Positions 6,638-13,476 of a DNA stretch of 21,797 nt are shown in pieces. The notes beneath the pieces are model-generated. The model saw only the letters and a program-made list of their open reading frames with translations. It had not been told where the DNA came from and did not search any database. Made by a program: the position numbers and the translations under genes. Each line of letters opens with the position of its first letter. The first letter of the stretch is position 1. The stretch is taken from NCBI GenBank assembly GCA_964359565.1, contig CAYHTN010000011.1, positions 1 through 21,797 on the forward strand. The letters are read 5' to 3'. Source of the DNA: JAGOTP01 sp964359565. Its GTDB lineage: Bacteria; Patescibacteriota; Patescibacteriia; 2-12-FULL-60-25.

Positions 6638-7078
6638 TTAGAGTCCGTCCGAGGAGATAGTGGTCCGTCGGACGAGGTAGATGCAGTGGGTATAGCTCTT
6701 GTGAGCTTCGACCCCCACGAACGTCGTGGTCTCTGGACGGTCATCGATCCAGACGAGCGGCGTTGTGCGTCGGCACTCAAGCGATCGCCAGGGTCTGACG
6801 GCGACGATGATACGCTCGATCGGCCCGGGTGCCCAGAGCCTGCACCAAGAGATGCCGTGACGATGTTCGGTATCGCAGTTGACGTATTCGGTCGTAGCGG
6901 CTTCTGCCAGGATGATGGGAGCGTCGCCTACGAACGATACACGAGCTTCTTCTCGCCGTGAGCGCGGTGAGAAGGGGATCGCGGTCGAGCCTAAGTTCAG
7001 GCCGAAGAGGGTGGTGATCAGGATGATTCCTGTTCCGATCCCCAGAGCCGTTCCCAGGTCATTGCTCGTTCTATCCAC
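6638..7078 (-). CDS. Hypothetical single-helix membrane protein
   Basis: From GTG 7078 the protein has 146 residues. A clear Shine-Dalgarno sequence AAGGAG lies 8 nt upstream of this GTG, one of the few in the window, and the promoter at 7110-7138 places the transcript start just before it. The reading frame stays open upstream to a TTG at 7171, but that start lies outside the predicted transcript. Near the N-terminus is one membrane helix (TALGIGTGIILITTLFGLNLG). A basic stretch (PRSRREEAR) and about 100 soluble residues follow, with short strands such as IERIIVAVRPW and TTFVGVEAHKSYTHCIYLV. The third codon positions are G/C-rich, as expected of a real gene. A beta-sandwich or lectin-like extracytoplasmic domain is imaginable, but I recognise no family. 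It reads in the same direction as cca, 97 bp upstream of it. Confidence 0.6.
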   Translation of the reverse strand: MDRTSNDLGTALGIGTGIILITTLFGLNLGSTAIPFSPRSRREEARVSFVGDAPIILAEAATTEYVNCDTEHRHGISWCRLWAPGPIERIIVAVRPWRSLECRRTTPLVWIDDRPETTTFVGVEAHKSYTHCIYLVRRTTISSDGL

Positions 7079-7109
7079 GAAAGAGGCTCCTTGCCACGAG
7101 GAAGCGCAT

Positions 7110-7138
7110 AAATTATGGCTTTTCCGCTTCTTCGTCAA
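7110..7138 (-). promoter_or_regulatory. Promoter of the membrane-protein gene
   Basis: The minus strand reads TTGACG (7133-7138), then TAATTT (7110-7115) after 17 nt. The overlapping CATAAT (7112-7117) is a better hexamer at a 15-nt spacing. An AAGGAG ribosome-binding site follows before GTG 7078. Confidence 0.5.
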
Positions 7139-7237
7139 TACCCCTTTTAGAAGGAGGTAAGATTTAAACAAAAGACGTCATATCCATGCTCTTAGCAGAT
7201 CCAAGAGGTGAGATACGACGCGATTTATAACCTGTTA

Positions 7238-8365
7238 TTAGCTGTTTTTCTTTGTGGGAAAGAACTGTTCGGTGAGTGCTTGTTTGAGTTCATCAAGGCC
7301 CGCTTTGGTGTGAGCAGAGACGAAGATAGGACGGAACTTTTTATATCGCTTTTTAAGGCTCGCGATCGGCAAGCGTTTTTTCAGGTCAATCTTGTTGAAG
7401 ACATAGATTTTCTCCGTATCTTCTACCTTCAATTGAGATAAAATCCCTTCGACTTCGGCGATCTTCTCGTGGAGATAGGGATCATTCACGTCGATCACGT
7501 GAAGGAGAAGATCGGCATCTACCGTTTCATCGAGAGTGGAACGAAAGGCGCTAATCAATTGAGGCGGAAGGTCTTGAATGAAGCCAATTGTGTCTGAGAG
7601 GAGAATCGATGCTTTGGGTTCAGGCAGCCATAATTCACCGATGCGCGTATCGAGCGTTGCGAACAGTTGGTTGGCGACATACGCGCCTTTATGCGTCAGC
7701 GCGTTTAAGAGAGAAGATTTTCCGGCATTGGTATAGCCGACGATCGAAACGGTTTTGAGACCAACCCGATCACGTCTGGCGCGATGACCTTGGCGAGAGA
7801 TCGCCTGACGATCAAGTTGTTTCCGAATATGATCGGCTTGTCCACGTAAGTGACGCTTCATGATCTCGGTGTTCGATTCTCCTTGTCCACCGCGCCCTCC
7901 AATACCACCGGCCTGCTGCATCAGTTCCATGCCCATACCAAAAATGCGTGGTCCCATATGATCAATCGCCGCCAGTTTAATCTGCAGTTTTGCTTCGGCT
8001 GTTTTGGCGTGTTTGGCGAAGATTTTCAGAATGAGATCGATGCGATCCCAGACATGAATGTCGTGTTTCCGAAGAATCTCGCCAAGTTCAAACATCTGTT
8101 TCGGCTTAAGAAGATTGTTGACGATCACGAGTCGGACCTTCTCGGCTTTGGCGATTTCGATGAGATCTTCAATTTTCCCAGAGCCGATGTAGGTATGATA
8201 GTCAGGAGTCGCTCGTTTTTGGATCAGTTCAACGACGACAATACCGCCATAGGTTTGGGTGAGAGAATCGAGTTCTAACAGACGTCGTTCCGCCATTTTT
8301 TTCGTCATCGTCGGCGGAATAACATCGATCAAAATAGCTCGAGGAGTGAGCGTGAGAGATTGCAT
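7238..8365 (-). CDS. hflX: GTPase HflX
   Basis: The 375-residue protein has the N-terminal HflX domain (about 1-135, with YIGSGKIEDL at 59-68), the glycine-rich linker GGIGGRGGQGE (153-163) with the following helical region (TEIMKRHLRGQADHIRKQL), and a TRAFAC-class G domain. G-motifs are G1 GYTNAGKS (210-217), G2 Thr in FATLDT (235-240), G3 DTIGF (258-262), G4 NKID (324-327) and G5 SAH (350-352). HflX binds the 50S subunit or stalled 70S ribosomes and splits them using GTP, mainly under heat or antibiotic stress. The C-terminus is short and ends in a basic KKNS tail. The start ATG 8365 fits the family; no Shine-Dalgarno sequence or clear promoter is visible in the 146-bp spacer upstream, so it may read through from the pfkB operon. 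Confidence 0.95.
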   Translation of the reverse strand: MQSLTLTPRAILIDVIPPTMTKKMAERRLLELDSLTQTYGGIVVVELIQKRATPDYHTYIGSGKIEDLIEIAKAEKVRLVIVNNLLKPKQMFELGEILRKHDIHVWDRIDLILKIFAKHAKTAEAKLQIKLAAIDHMGPRIFGMGMELMQQAGGIGGRGGQGESNTEIMKRHLRGQADHIRKQLDRQAISRQGHRARRDRVGLKTVSIVGYTNAGKSSLLNALTHKGAYVANQLFATLDTRIGELWLPEPKASILLSDTIGFIQDLPPQLISAFRSTLDETVDADLLLHVIDVNDPYLHEKIAEVEGILSQLKVEDTEKIYVFNKIDLKKRLPIASLKKRYKKFRPIFVSAHTKAGLDELKQALTEQFFPTKKNS

Positions 8366-8511
8366 AGAATGTGAAAGAAAAACAAAAAAGAAAGAAAGGC
8401 CTAAAAAACGCAGGAATACTAGGGCAGACAGGCAATAAATAAGCGCATAGTCGTATCGAAAAGCGAATCTCTTCCTAGACTACGAAAGAACAGCGAAGGA
8501 TGCAAGTTCTT
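8366..8511. other. Spacer between hflX and the small membrane-protein gene
   Basis: I see no gene or convincing terminator here. A purine-rich run (8370-8400 on the plus strand, pyrimidine-rich on the transcribed strand) lies just upstream of hflX. A small inverted repeat GTTCT-TTC-AGAAC overlaps the stop codon of the preceding gene. No -35/-10 pair is persuasive. Confidence 0.3.
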
Positions 8512-8772
8512 TCAGAACAAGATTCGAATGATTTGGATGAGAGCGATCGCTGCCCAAACAACATTGAGAGCGGAAGCGGGCCAATCTTTTTTGATCCAGG
8601 CTTCGTAGAGAATGCCGATAGAGCCGGTTAAGTTTAGGAGAAGATAGAGCGGGTGATGAACCGATGTAAGTTCAAATGTGACGGCAGTATACGCGAGCAA
8701 GATCGCGATCACACCGTACCAGCCCAATGCCTCGATTAAAGGGTGCTCGATTGTTTTTTTCGCACGACGCAT
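8512..8772 (-). CDS. Three-helix membrane protein, CBU_0592-like
   Basis: The 86-residue protein has three hydrophobic segments: about 16-36 (LGWYGVIAILLAYTAVTFEL), 39-56 (HHPLYLLLNLTGSIGILY) and 65-85 (ASALNVVWAAIALIQIIRILF). A basic N-terminus (MRRAKK) precedes them. The pattern of Gly-Trp at the start of helix 1, LLAY, Asn in helix 2 and the conserved spacing matches the CBU_0592-type family of small bacterial membrane proteins, whose function is unknown. Its ATG lies 4 bp after the stop of the aldolase gene, so it is the third gene of the pfkB-fba operon. Whether it has anything to do with sugar metabolism is not known. Confidence 0.75.
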   Translation of the reverse strand: MRRAKKTIEHPLIEALGWYGVIAILLAYTAVTFELTSVHHPLYLLLNLTGSIGILYEAWIKKDWPASALNVVWAAIALIQIIRILF

Positions 8773-8776
8773 AAAG

Positions 8777-9694
8777 CTAGGCTTTTCCGGCGCTCCCGAA
8801 GAGTTTCATTTTTCGCTTTGCAACTTCGGTCATGAGGAGCGACGCTGGTTCAAGGAATTTGCGTGGATCAATCACTTTTGGAAGATCATGGACCGCTTCG
8901 CGAATGCCGGCGGTGAAGGCCAGACGAAGATCGGTGTCGATATTTACTTTCGCAATCCCAAGTTTGATCGCTTTTTTGATATCGCTATCAAGCACGCCAC
9001 GGGCATCGCCAATCTTTGCGCCATAGCGCTCGGCAATATCGATAACGTCTTCCAATACCCCAGAAGCACCGTGAAGCACCAGGGGTTTGTTTACGAGGGC
9101 GGCGATCTTCTTTAATCGAGCTAAATCAAGATGTGTTTCTCCCTTAAATTTGTAAGCACCATGGGCCGTGCCGATGGCGATCGCTAAACTGTCACATCGC
9201 GTTGCTTTGGCAAAGTTAGCGGCTTGGTCGGGTTGGGTCAATGAGGCGTCGCGAGCCGCGACGTTCACGAAATCCTCCATCCCTTTCAAGGCCCCGATTT
9301 CGGCTTCGACCGAGATCTTTTTGGCATGCGCCCAGGCGACGACTTGTTGCGTTTTTTTCACGTTTTCTTCATAGGGGAGTGAAGAACCATCAAACATGAC
9401 GCTGGTATAGCCGCGTTTGATGGCTTCGTGAATCGTTTTGAGATTCTTGCCGTGATCGACATGAAGCACGACCGGGAGCTTGGCTTCGGCGGCGACCCGA
9501 ACCATGGCAATTAAATATCCCATACCCGCATATTCGATGGCCCTCTCAGACGTTTGTACCATCACCGGGGAGCGCAGCTCGGTTGCTGCGGCCATGACCG
9601 ATTTCAAGATTTCCAGGTCGTTAATATTGAAGGCGGGGACAGCAAAATGTTCACGACGGGCGCGCTGGAGGAGGGAGGTAGCGGAGACGAGCAT
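8777..9694 (-). CDS. fba: Class II fructose-bisphosphate aldolase
   Basis: The 305-residue enzyme is a zinc-dependent (class II) TIM-barrel aldolase that splits fructose 1,6-bisphosphate into dihydroxyacetone phosphate and glyceraldehyde 3-phosphate, or does the reverse. Motifs are FAVPAFNI (17-24), LHVDHG (77-82, catalytic D80 and zinc ligand H81), YTSVMFDGS (96-104), VEAEIGALKG (129-138), IGTAHGAYK (174-182, zinc ligand H178), VLHGASG (206-212, zinc ligand H208) and KVNIDTDLR (249-257). The related tagatose-bisphosphate aldolases share these motifs, but the setting beside gpi and a PfkB kinase favours the glycolytic role. It lies 15 bp downstream of the kinase gene and 4 bp upstream of a small membrane-protein gene, a tight operon. 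ATG 9694 is the natural family start; no Shine-Dalgarno sequence is visible. Confidence 0.94.
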   Translation of the reverse strand: MLVSATSLLQRARREHFAVPAFNINDLEILKSVMAAATELRSPVMVQTSERAIEYAGMGYLIAMVRVAAEAKLPVVLHVDHGKNLKTIHEAIKRGYTSVMFDGSSLPYEENVKKTQQVVAWAHAKKISVEAEIGALKGMEDFVNVAARDASLTQPDQAANFAKATRCDSLAIAIGTAHGAYKFKGETHLDLARLKKIAALVNKPLVLHGASGVLEDVIDIAERYGAKIGDARGVLDSDIKKAIKLGIAKVNIDTDLRLAFTAGIREAVHDLPKVIDPRKFLEPASLLMTEVAKRKMKLFGSAGKA

Positions 9695-9709
9695 AGGGGG
9701 CCAGGGGGG

Positions 9710-10753
9710 TTAAGACTTCTTCTTCATCACGCGCTTTTTTAAAGCTAGTTCTTTGTGCTCACTCGCGGTGATGGTAGAGAATTTCTTTAAGGTTTGTCGC
9801 AGAGACCGAGCGCTTAGAAGGCCTGCATGAGGACCGATCTGTTGAACGACGCTCCAGCTATTTGCGGTGCCATAGCGCATCGCCTCAGCAATCGAACCGG
9901 TTTGGTCATAGCCGTATGTGAATCCAAGGGTGTAGCTATCACCGGCGCCTGTGCGTTCCACGACATGTCCCGGAAAAATAGGGCAAAACCAGATTGTTTT
10001 GCCATCGCTCGCATATGAACCGTTGCTCCCATCGGTGATCACGACGATCTTTGTGCCAAGGTGATGGAAGCCCTTGGTTAATTCCGTGAAAGAATTCGTG
10101 TCTGTTTCTAGAAGGCGCTGCGCTTCTTCTTTGTTTACGGCAAAGATGGTCGTTCGACCGATAACGGGAGTGATTGCTTTTCTTCCGCGTCGCAGTTGGA
10201 AGGTGCCTGGTTGAAATACGAGCTGTATCTCGGGGTGGCGCTTTAGATAATGTAAAAATTGCGATTCAAGACGTTCATGGCCTTTTCCCAAAGAGGTGTA
10301 ATACACCCAACGTGTCTCGGGGAGGGTCGGGAGCGCGTACTGACGGGGCTGGTGATAAATCAAAATAGTGCGTTCATCCTGAAAATGAAGCACGGTGTGG
10401 TAGTTCGTCTCGTGAATAGGATCGATCTGAATAAGATCGGTATGAACCCGTTCGCGCTTCCAGATTGCTTGGATCTCTTGGCCATTTCCGTCATTTCCGA
10501 CAATGCTATAGATAGCGCTTTGCCAACCTAAGCGCGATGCTCCAATCGCGACATTTGAGGCATTCCCAGCCCCGGCAATTTTGGTAATAGATTTGAGAGG
10601 AACTTTTTCTCCATAGGGGAGACAGAGCTTACAAGCTTCCCGTTTCAGTTCGCAGGCCACCGATGCTTCTTCGATCGTTAAAAAAACATCAACCACGCAA
10701 TCGCCAATGGCAAGGAAGTCACACGGCTTCGGCTTCGTACGAAAGAACGACAT
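9710..10753 (-). CDS. PfkB-family carbohydrate kinase, candidate phosphofructokinase
   Basis: The 347-residue protein belongs to the ribokinase/PfkB superfamily. It shows the opening strand DFLAIGDCVVDVF (12-24), GAGNASNVAIGASRLG (61-76, the first PfkB signature), the NKEE motif (207-210) and ERTGAGDSYTLGF (266-278), which holds the anion hole and catalytic base D272. A segment with three cysteines, CELKREACKLCLPYGEK (34-50), is a local insertion that I associate with PfkB proteins of candidate-phyla bacteria. The family phosphorylates sugars or nucleosides. The position, cotranscribed with aldolase and divergent from phosphoglucose isomerase, suggests fructose 6-phosphate as substrate, as for E. 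coli Pfk-2. The sequence alone does not prove this. The promoter's -10 element (10762-10770) puts the mRNA 5' end about 2 nt before ATG 10753. Confidence 0.88.
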   Translation of the reverse strand: MSFFRTKPKPCDFLAIGDCVVDVFLTIEEASVACELKREACKLCLPYGEKVPLKSITKIAGAGNASNVAIGASRLGWQSAIYSIVGNDGNGQEIQAIWKRERVHTDLIQIDPIHETNYHTVLHFQDERTILIYHQPRQYALPTLPETRWVYYTSLGKGHERLESQFLHYLKRHPEIQLVFQPGTFQLRRGRKAITPVIGRTTIFAVNKEEAQRLLETDTNSFTELTKGFHHLGTKIVVITDGSNGSYASDGKTIWFCPIFPGHVVERTGAGDSYTLGFTYGYDQTGSIAEAMRYGTANSWSVVQQIGPHAGLLSARSLRQTLKKFSTITASEHKELALKKRVMKKKS

Positions 10754-10760
10754 TATTGGC

Positions 10761-10770
10761 TATGATAGCA
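10761..10770. promoter_or_regulatory. Shared palindromic -10 element for pfkB (minus) and gpi (plus)
   Basis: The 11-bp sequence GCTATGATAGC (10759-10769) is palindromic except at its centre. On the plus strand it supplies TATGAT (10761-10766) for gpi. On the minus strand it supplies the extended TGCTATCAT (10762-10770) for the pfkB operon. No strong -35 is seen on either side. Transcripts would start near 10773 (gpi) and 10755 (pfkB). Confidence 0.5.
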
Positions 10771-10791
10771 CACGTGCTAAACTTCTGAAGT

Positions 10792-12111
10792 ATGTCTACA
10801 CGACCCTCTTTGCGCTTTGATGTCTCGTCTTCGTTTCTTCCGGGTGGCTCGATTCAAGAGCTCGCCCATGCTTATCAAGAATCTCTCGAAACCGCACGAG
10901 ATGATCTGCGTAAAAACATCGCACAGGCTCCTCTGGGCTGGATGTCGGCCCCGACGGATCAGAGAATGCTCAAGCGGATTCAAACAGTCGTTCGTGCCAC
11001 GGCTGCGTTTGATACCCTGCTAGTCTGTGGGATTGGTGGTTCCGATCTTGGGGCCCGCACCATTCTTGAAGCTTTACCGGCAAAAAAGCGCGTGCTGTTT
11101 GTGGGAGGCAACACGGATCCTGATGAGCTCGAGCAGATCCTTGGTTCTTTGAACTGGAAGAAGACCGCGATCAATATCGTCTCCAAGTCCGGCGATACGA
11201 TCGAGCCTATGAGTGCCTTTTTCATTGCCCGTGAACGATTGCGTCAGGCGGTAGGGAAACACTTTGCCAAACATATTGTCGCCACTACCGATGGTCTACG
11301 TGGGACGTTACGAAGCCTTGCGGTAAAAGAGGGTTATCTGACCTTGCTTGTGCCAAACGATGTCGGGGGGCGGTTTTCGGTTCTCACGGATGTGGGACTT
11401 TTCCCCGCGGCGTGGGCGGGGATTGATATCAAAAAACTCTTAGCGGGAGCAAAGGCGCAGCAATCGCTCTTTGAGCGTCGTCCGATCGTTGAACAATTGC
11501 CGGCGCAATACGCGATGCTCCATGCTGAGCATCTCTTAAAATACGGAAGAGCACTGTTTGTACTCATGCCCTATAGCAGCAAGCTACAGTCGTTTGCTCG
11601 CTGGTATCGTCAGCTTCTGGCCGAGAGTCTGGCGAAAGCGCAAACCAGACGGGGGACACAGATTGAATTTGGTCCAACCCCTATTGCTGCTCTTGGAGCT
11701 ACCGATCAGCACTCGCAGATTCAACTCTATATCGAAGGGCCACGTGATAAGGTGATTACTTTTATTGAAATTGAACAGTTTAAAGAAGCCCGTCTCCGCC
11801 TTCCTACGTTACAAAAAGAACAGGGACCGATGTACGGTTTGTCGAAGCGTTCGTTACAAGAAGTCATCCATGCGGAGCGAGCAGCGACGGCTGAAGCACT
11901 TACAACTGCAGGCAGGCCAAACGAGACGCTTTTTCTTCCGAAGCTCGACGCCTATCATTTGGGAGAGCTGTTTCAATTCTTCCTGCTTGCGACGGCGTAT
12001 CTTGGAGAGCTCTTTGATATTAATGCGTTTGATCAACCTGGCGTTGAAGAAGGAAAACGCCGATTTTGGGAGAAGCTTCCTGCGAACGGAACCAGAAAGA
12101 AAAAGAAGTAG
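10792..12111 (+). CDS. pgi: Glucose-6-phosphate isomerase
   Basis: The 439-residue enzyme interconverts glucose 6-phosphate and fructose 6-phosphate. It has two SIS-type sugar-isomerase subdomains. Visible motifs are CGIGGSDLG (79-87), the phosphate-binding SKSGDTIE (131-138), the family signature GGRFSVLTDVG (192-202), the catalytic-glutamate region LLAESLAK (275-282), ATDQHSQIQLYIEG (303-316) and NAFDQPGVEEGK (411-422) with the catalytic lysine. The length is that of the shorter bacterial enzymes (about 430-450, against 549 in E. coli). It ends in a lysine-rich tail (TRKKKK). ATG 10792 lies about 19 nt after the predicted transcript start. It diverges from the pfkB-fba operon, and its stop directly abuts that of the convergent dcd gene, with no room for a dedicated terminator. 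Confidence 0.95.
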   Translation: MSTRPSLRFDVSSSFLPGGSIQELAHAYQESLETARDDLRKNIAQAPLGWMSAPTDQRMLKRIQTVVRATAAFDTLLVCGIGGSDLGARTILEALPAKKRVLFVGGNTDPDELEQILGSLNWKKTAINIVSKSGDTIEPMSAFFIARERLRQAVGKHFAKHIVATTDGLRGTLRSLAVKEGYLTLLVPNDVGGRFSVLTDVGLFPAAWAGIDIKKLLAGAKAQQSLFERRPIVEQLPAQYAMLHAEHLLKYGRALFVLMPYSSKLQSFARWYRQLLAESLAKAQTRRGTQIEFGPTPIAALGATDQHSQIQLYIEGPRDKVITFIEIEQFKEARLRLPTLQKEQGPMYGLSKRSLQEVIHAERAATAEALTTAGRPNETLFLPKLDAYHLGELFQFFLLATAYLGELFDINAFDQPGVEEGKRRFWEKLPANGTRKKKK

Positions 12112-13212
12112 TTATTTTGTCCGAAACCACTTTGCGAGACGCGGCCCTTGTTGAGCGCTGTAATTGGATTTGAGATCTTGGCCGTAGAGTTTTTCTGGTG
12201 GCGCAATCATGTGTTCATTCACCATGAGACAAATAGGCTGGCCATCACGTAGGACAAAGTCGTGGCTATAGGCCTCGACTTCAAGAACACCAATCGTGCC
12301 ACGTTGTCGGTCATCAGTATGCCAGCCCCAGCCTGGATCAAAGAATCCAGCAAAGTGAGAGCGGAATTCTCCTTTTGAGGCGTCATAGGCAGCCATTTCA
12401 CACGCCATATCTGGGGGAACAAGGATCCGTTCTTTGGTTGCCAGAATAAAAAACGTATCAGGGTGAAGGACAATCTCATCGCTCTTAGGACGGAAGACCG
12501 GTTCGAAAAAGTCTTCTGGATCATGATCAAAACGGGCAGTATCAAGGATGGCTAAGATCGCACTTTTCGCACGCCAACCGATGATGTCTCGTGAGAGAAG
12601 GTCAACCGTCATCGTGATCCCCTTGCCTACATATTCATCACTTGTCGGAATGCGGTTGCCGTCGGCATCACGCAAGAGGCCATAACGATCAAAGGCAATC
12701 CGATGCTCGAGTGTTGTTAGACGGGCGTCTCCATGGAAGAAGCGCATTTGATTGACGCGATCACCCGGATGGAGCAGGACTGGAAAAGATTTCGGGATCA
12801 CTTCGATCCAAAGCGTGCCACGATAGCCCGCTGGAACATCGTCAAAACGGGGGACACCATCGGCGATGAGACGGCCGCGCAAGTTGATACGCCCCGAAGA
12901 GCTTTTGTTACTTGTCGTTGCATGGATTCCTGGCGGAAGTTCCAATGTCTCCGCGAGCTTGATCAAGTAGATGCCATTATGTTCGAGTGGTCGATCAACG
13001 TGATGCTTAAAGAGAGCCCCTTTTTCAAGAATCGCTCGAATCGGCTCTCCGGTACGTGGAAGATACGATCCGCGCATGCGATAGATTTCGTCGGTGATCG
13101 TTAAATCGAGCGAAGCGGGCTGAATATGCTCTTCTCTTGCGCCTTTGATATAGCCCGCGGCCATCATATCGCGGATGATTTGGTAGGGGATGGCTCCTTG
13201 TCGCTGCGGCAT
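12112..13212 (-). CDS. Two-domain 2'-deoxycytidine 5'-triphosphate deaminase
   Basis: From ATG 13212 the protein has 366 residues, about twice the usual Dcd (about 190). The N-terminal half shows IQPASLDLTI (30-39), SSSGRINLRGRL (104-115) and AGYRGTLWIEVIP (128-140). The C-terminal half shows FRSHFAGFFDPGWGWH (284-298), GVLEVEAYSHDF (308-319), LRDGQPICLMV (321-331) and YGQDLKSNYSAQQGP (343-357). Both halves have the dUTPase/Dcd beta-fold pattern, matching the long Dcd family known from alphaproteobacteria. The expected reaction is dCTP to dUTP, feeding dTMP synthesis; dUTPase activity as well is possible. An upstream extension to 13338 was rejected because conservation starts at MPQRQGAIPY. 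The gene is divergent from thrS, and the 264 bp between them hold the thrS promoter and leader. Its own promoter is unclear. Confidence 0.85.
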   Translation of the reverse strand: MPQRQGAIPYQIIRDMMAAGYIKGAREEHIQPASLDLTITDEIYRMRGSYLPRTGEPIRAILEKGALFKHHVDRPLEHNGIYLIKLAETLELPPGIHATTSNKSSSGRINLRGRLIADGVPRFDDVPAGYRGTLWIEVIPKSFPVLLHPGDRVNQMRFFHGDARLTTLEHRIAFDRYGLLRDADGNRIPTSDEYVGKGITMTVDLLSRDIIGWRAKSAILAILDTARFDHDPEDFFEPVFRPKSDEIVLHPDTFFILATKERILVPPDMACEMAAYDASKGEFRSHFAGFFDPGWGWHTDDRQRGTIGVLEVEAYSHDFVLRDGQPICLMVNEHMIAPPEKLYGQDLKSNYSAQQGPRLAKWFRTK

Positions 13213-13285
13213 AGATGGCGAAGACAGTAGCGCAAAGGACGGGGGATGGGTAGAGCCTTGCTGTGCATTTAATCTGTTGTTCGAG

Positions 13286-13315
13286 TTGACGTCTTTCCTT
13301 CTTTTCTGGCATGAT
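13286..13315 (+). promoter_or_regulatory. thrS promoter
   Basis: TTGACG (13286-13291), an 18-nt spacer, then CATGAT (13310-13315), preceded by TGG so that it also forms an extended -10. Transcription is predicted from near 13322, giving a leader of about 155 nt before thrS. Confidence 0.6.
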
Positions 13316-13321
13316 CTTTCT

Positions 13322-13476
13322 ATCCCTGGCCTCACCAACCAGCGCAGACAATCGATAACGAAGTGCCCCGATTTGATCGGGGAATACGGGTGGAACCGCC
13401 CTTCTATTTAACGCAGAAGGGTCCCGTGGCGAAACTATTCTTTAGAAGCGTTTCGTTTTTTGTTTATTTACTTCTT
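13322..13476 (+). promoter_or_regulatory. T-box riboswitch (tRNA-sensing leader) of thrS
   Basis: The leader holds the T-box parts in the expected order. A short stem CTGG/CCAG (13326-13329, 13339-13342) displays ACC, a threonine codon, at 13334-13336 as candidate specifier. A stem III-like hairpin CCCCGAT-TTG-ATCGGGG lies at 13366-13382. The antiterminator follows: ACGGG (13386-13390), the bulge TGGAACC (13391-13397), GCCCTTCT (13398-13405), a 9-nt loop, AGAAGGGT (13415-13422) and CCCGT (13423-13427). The 7-nt bulge and the two flanking helices match the conserved T-box core (AGGGTGGNACCGCG). TGGA in the bulge would pair with an uncharged tRNA ending UCCA. An intrinsic terminator then precedes the ATG. 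The mechanism expected from T-boxes is that uncharged tRNA-Thr stabilises the antiterminator and allows thrS transcription. The stem I region is much shorter than normal. Confidence 0.8.
13430..13461 (+). terminator. Attenuator terminator of the thrS leader
   Basis: CGAAAC (13430-13435) pairs with GTTTCG (13450-13455) around an inner TTC/GAA stem and is followed by six T (13456-13461), 15 nt before ATG 13477. Part of it (TAGAAG, 13443-13448) could pair with CTTCTA (13401-13406) of the antiterminator, offering a switch. The overlap is less direct than in classical T-boxes. Confidence 0.7.

Noticed and set aside
6686..6961. Plus-strand 91-codon frame opposite the one-helix membrane protein gene
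   Set aside because: The minus-strand reading has a promoter, Shine-Dalgarno sequence and a membrane helix; the plus frame has none of these.
13213..13338. 42-residue N-terminal extension of the dCTP deaminase
   Set aside because: Low-complexity, not conserved in character, and overlaps the divergent thrS promoter; family-length protein results from ATG 13212.
13363..13476. 38-residue N-terminal extension of ThrRS
   Set aside because: It would translate the stem III, T-box and terminator structures, and the product resembles no ThrRS N-terminus; the family match starts at MDQEHLQHFRHSLAH.
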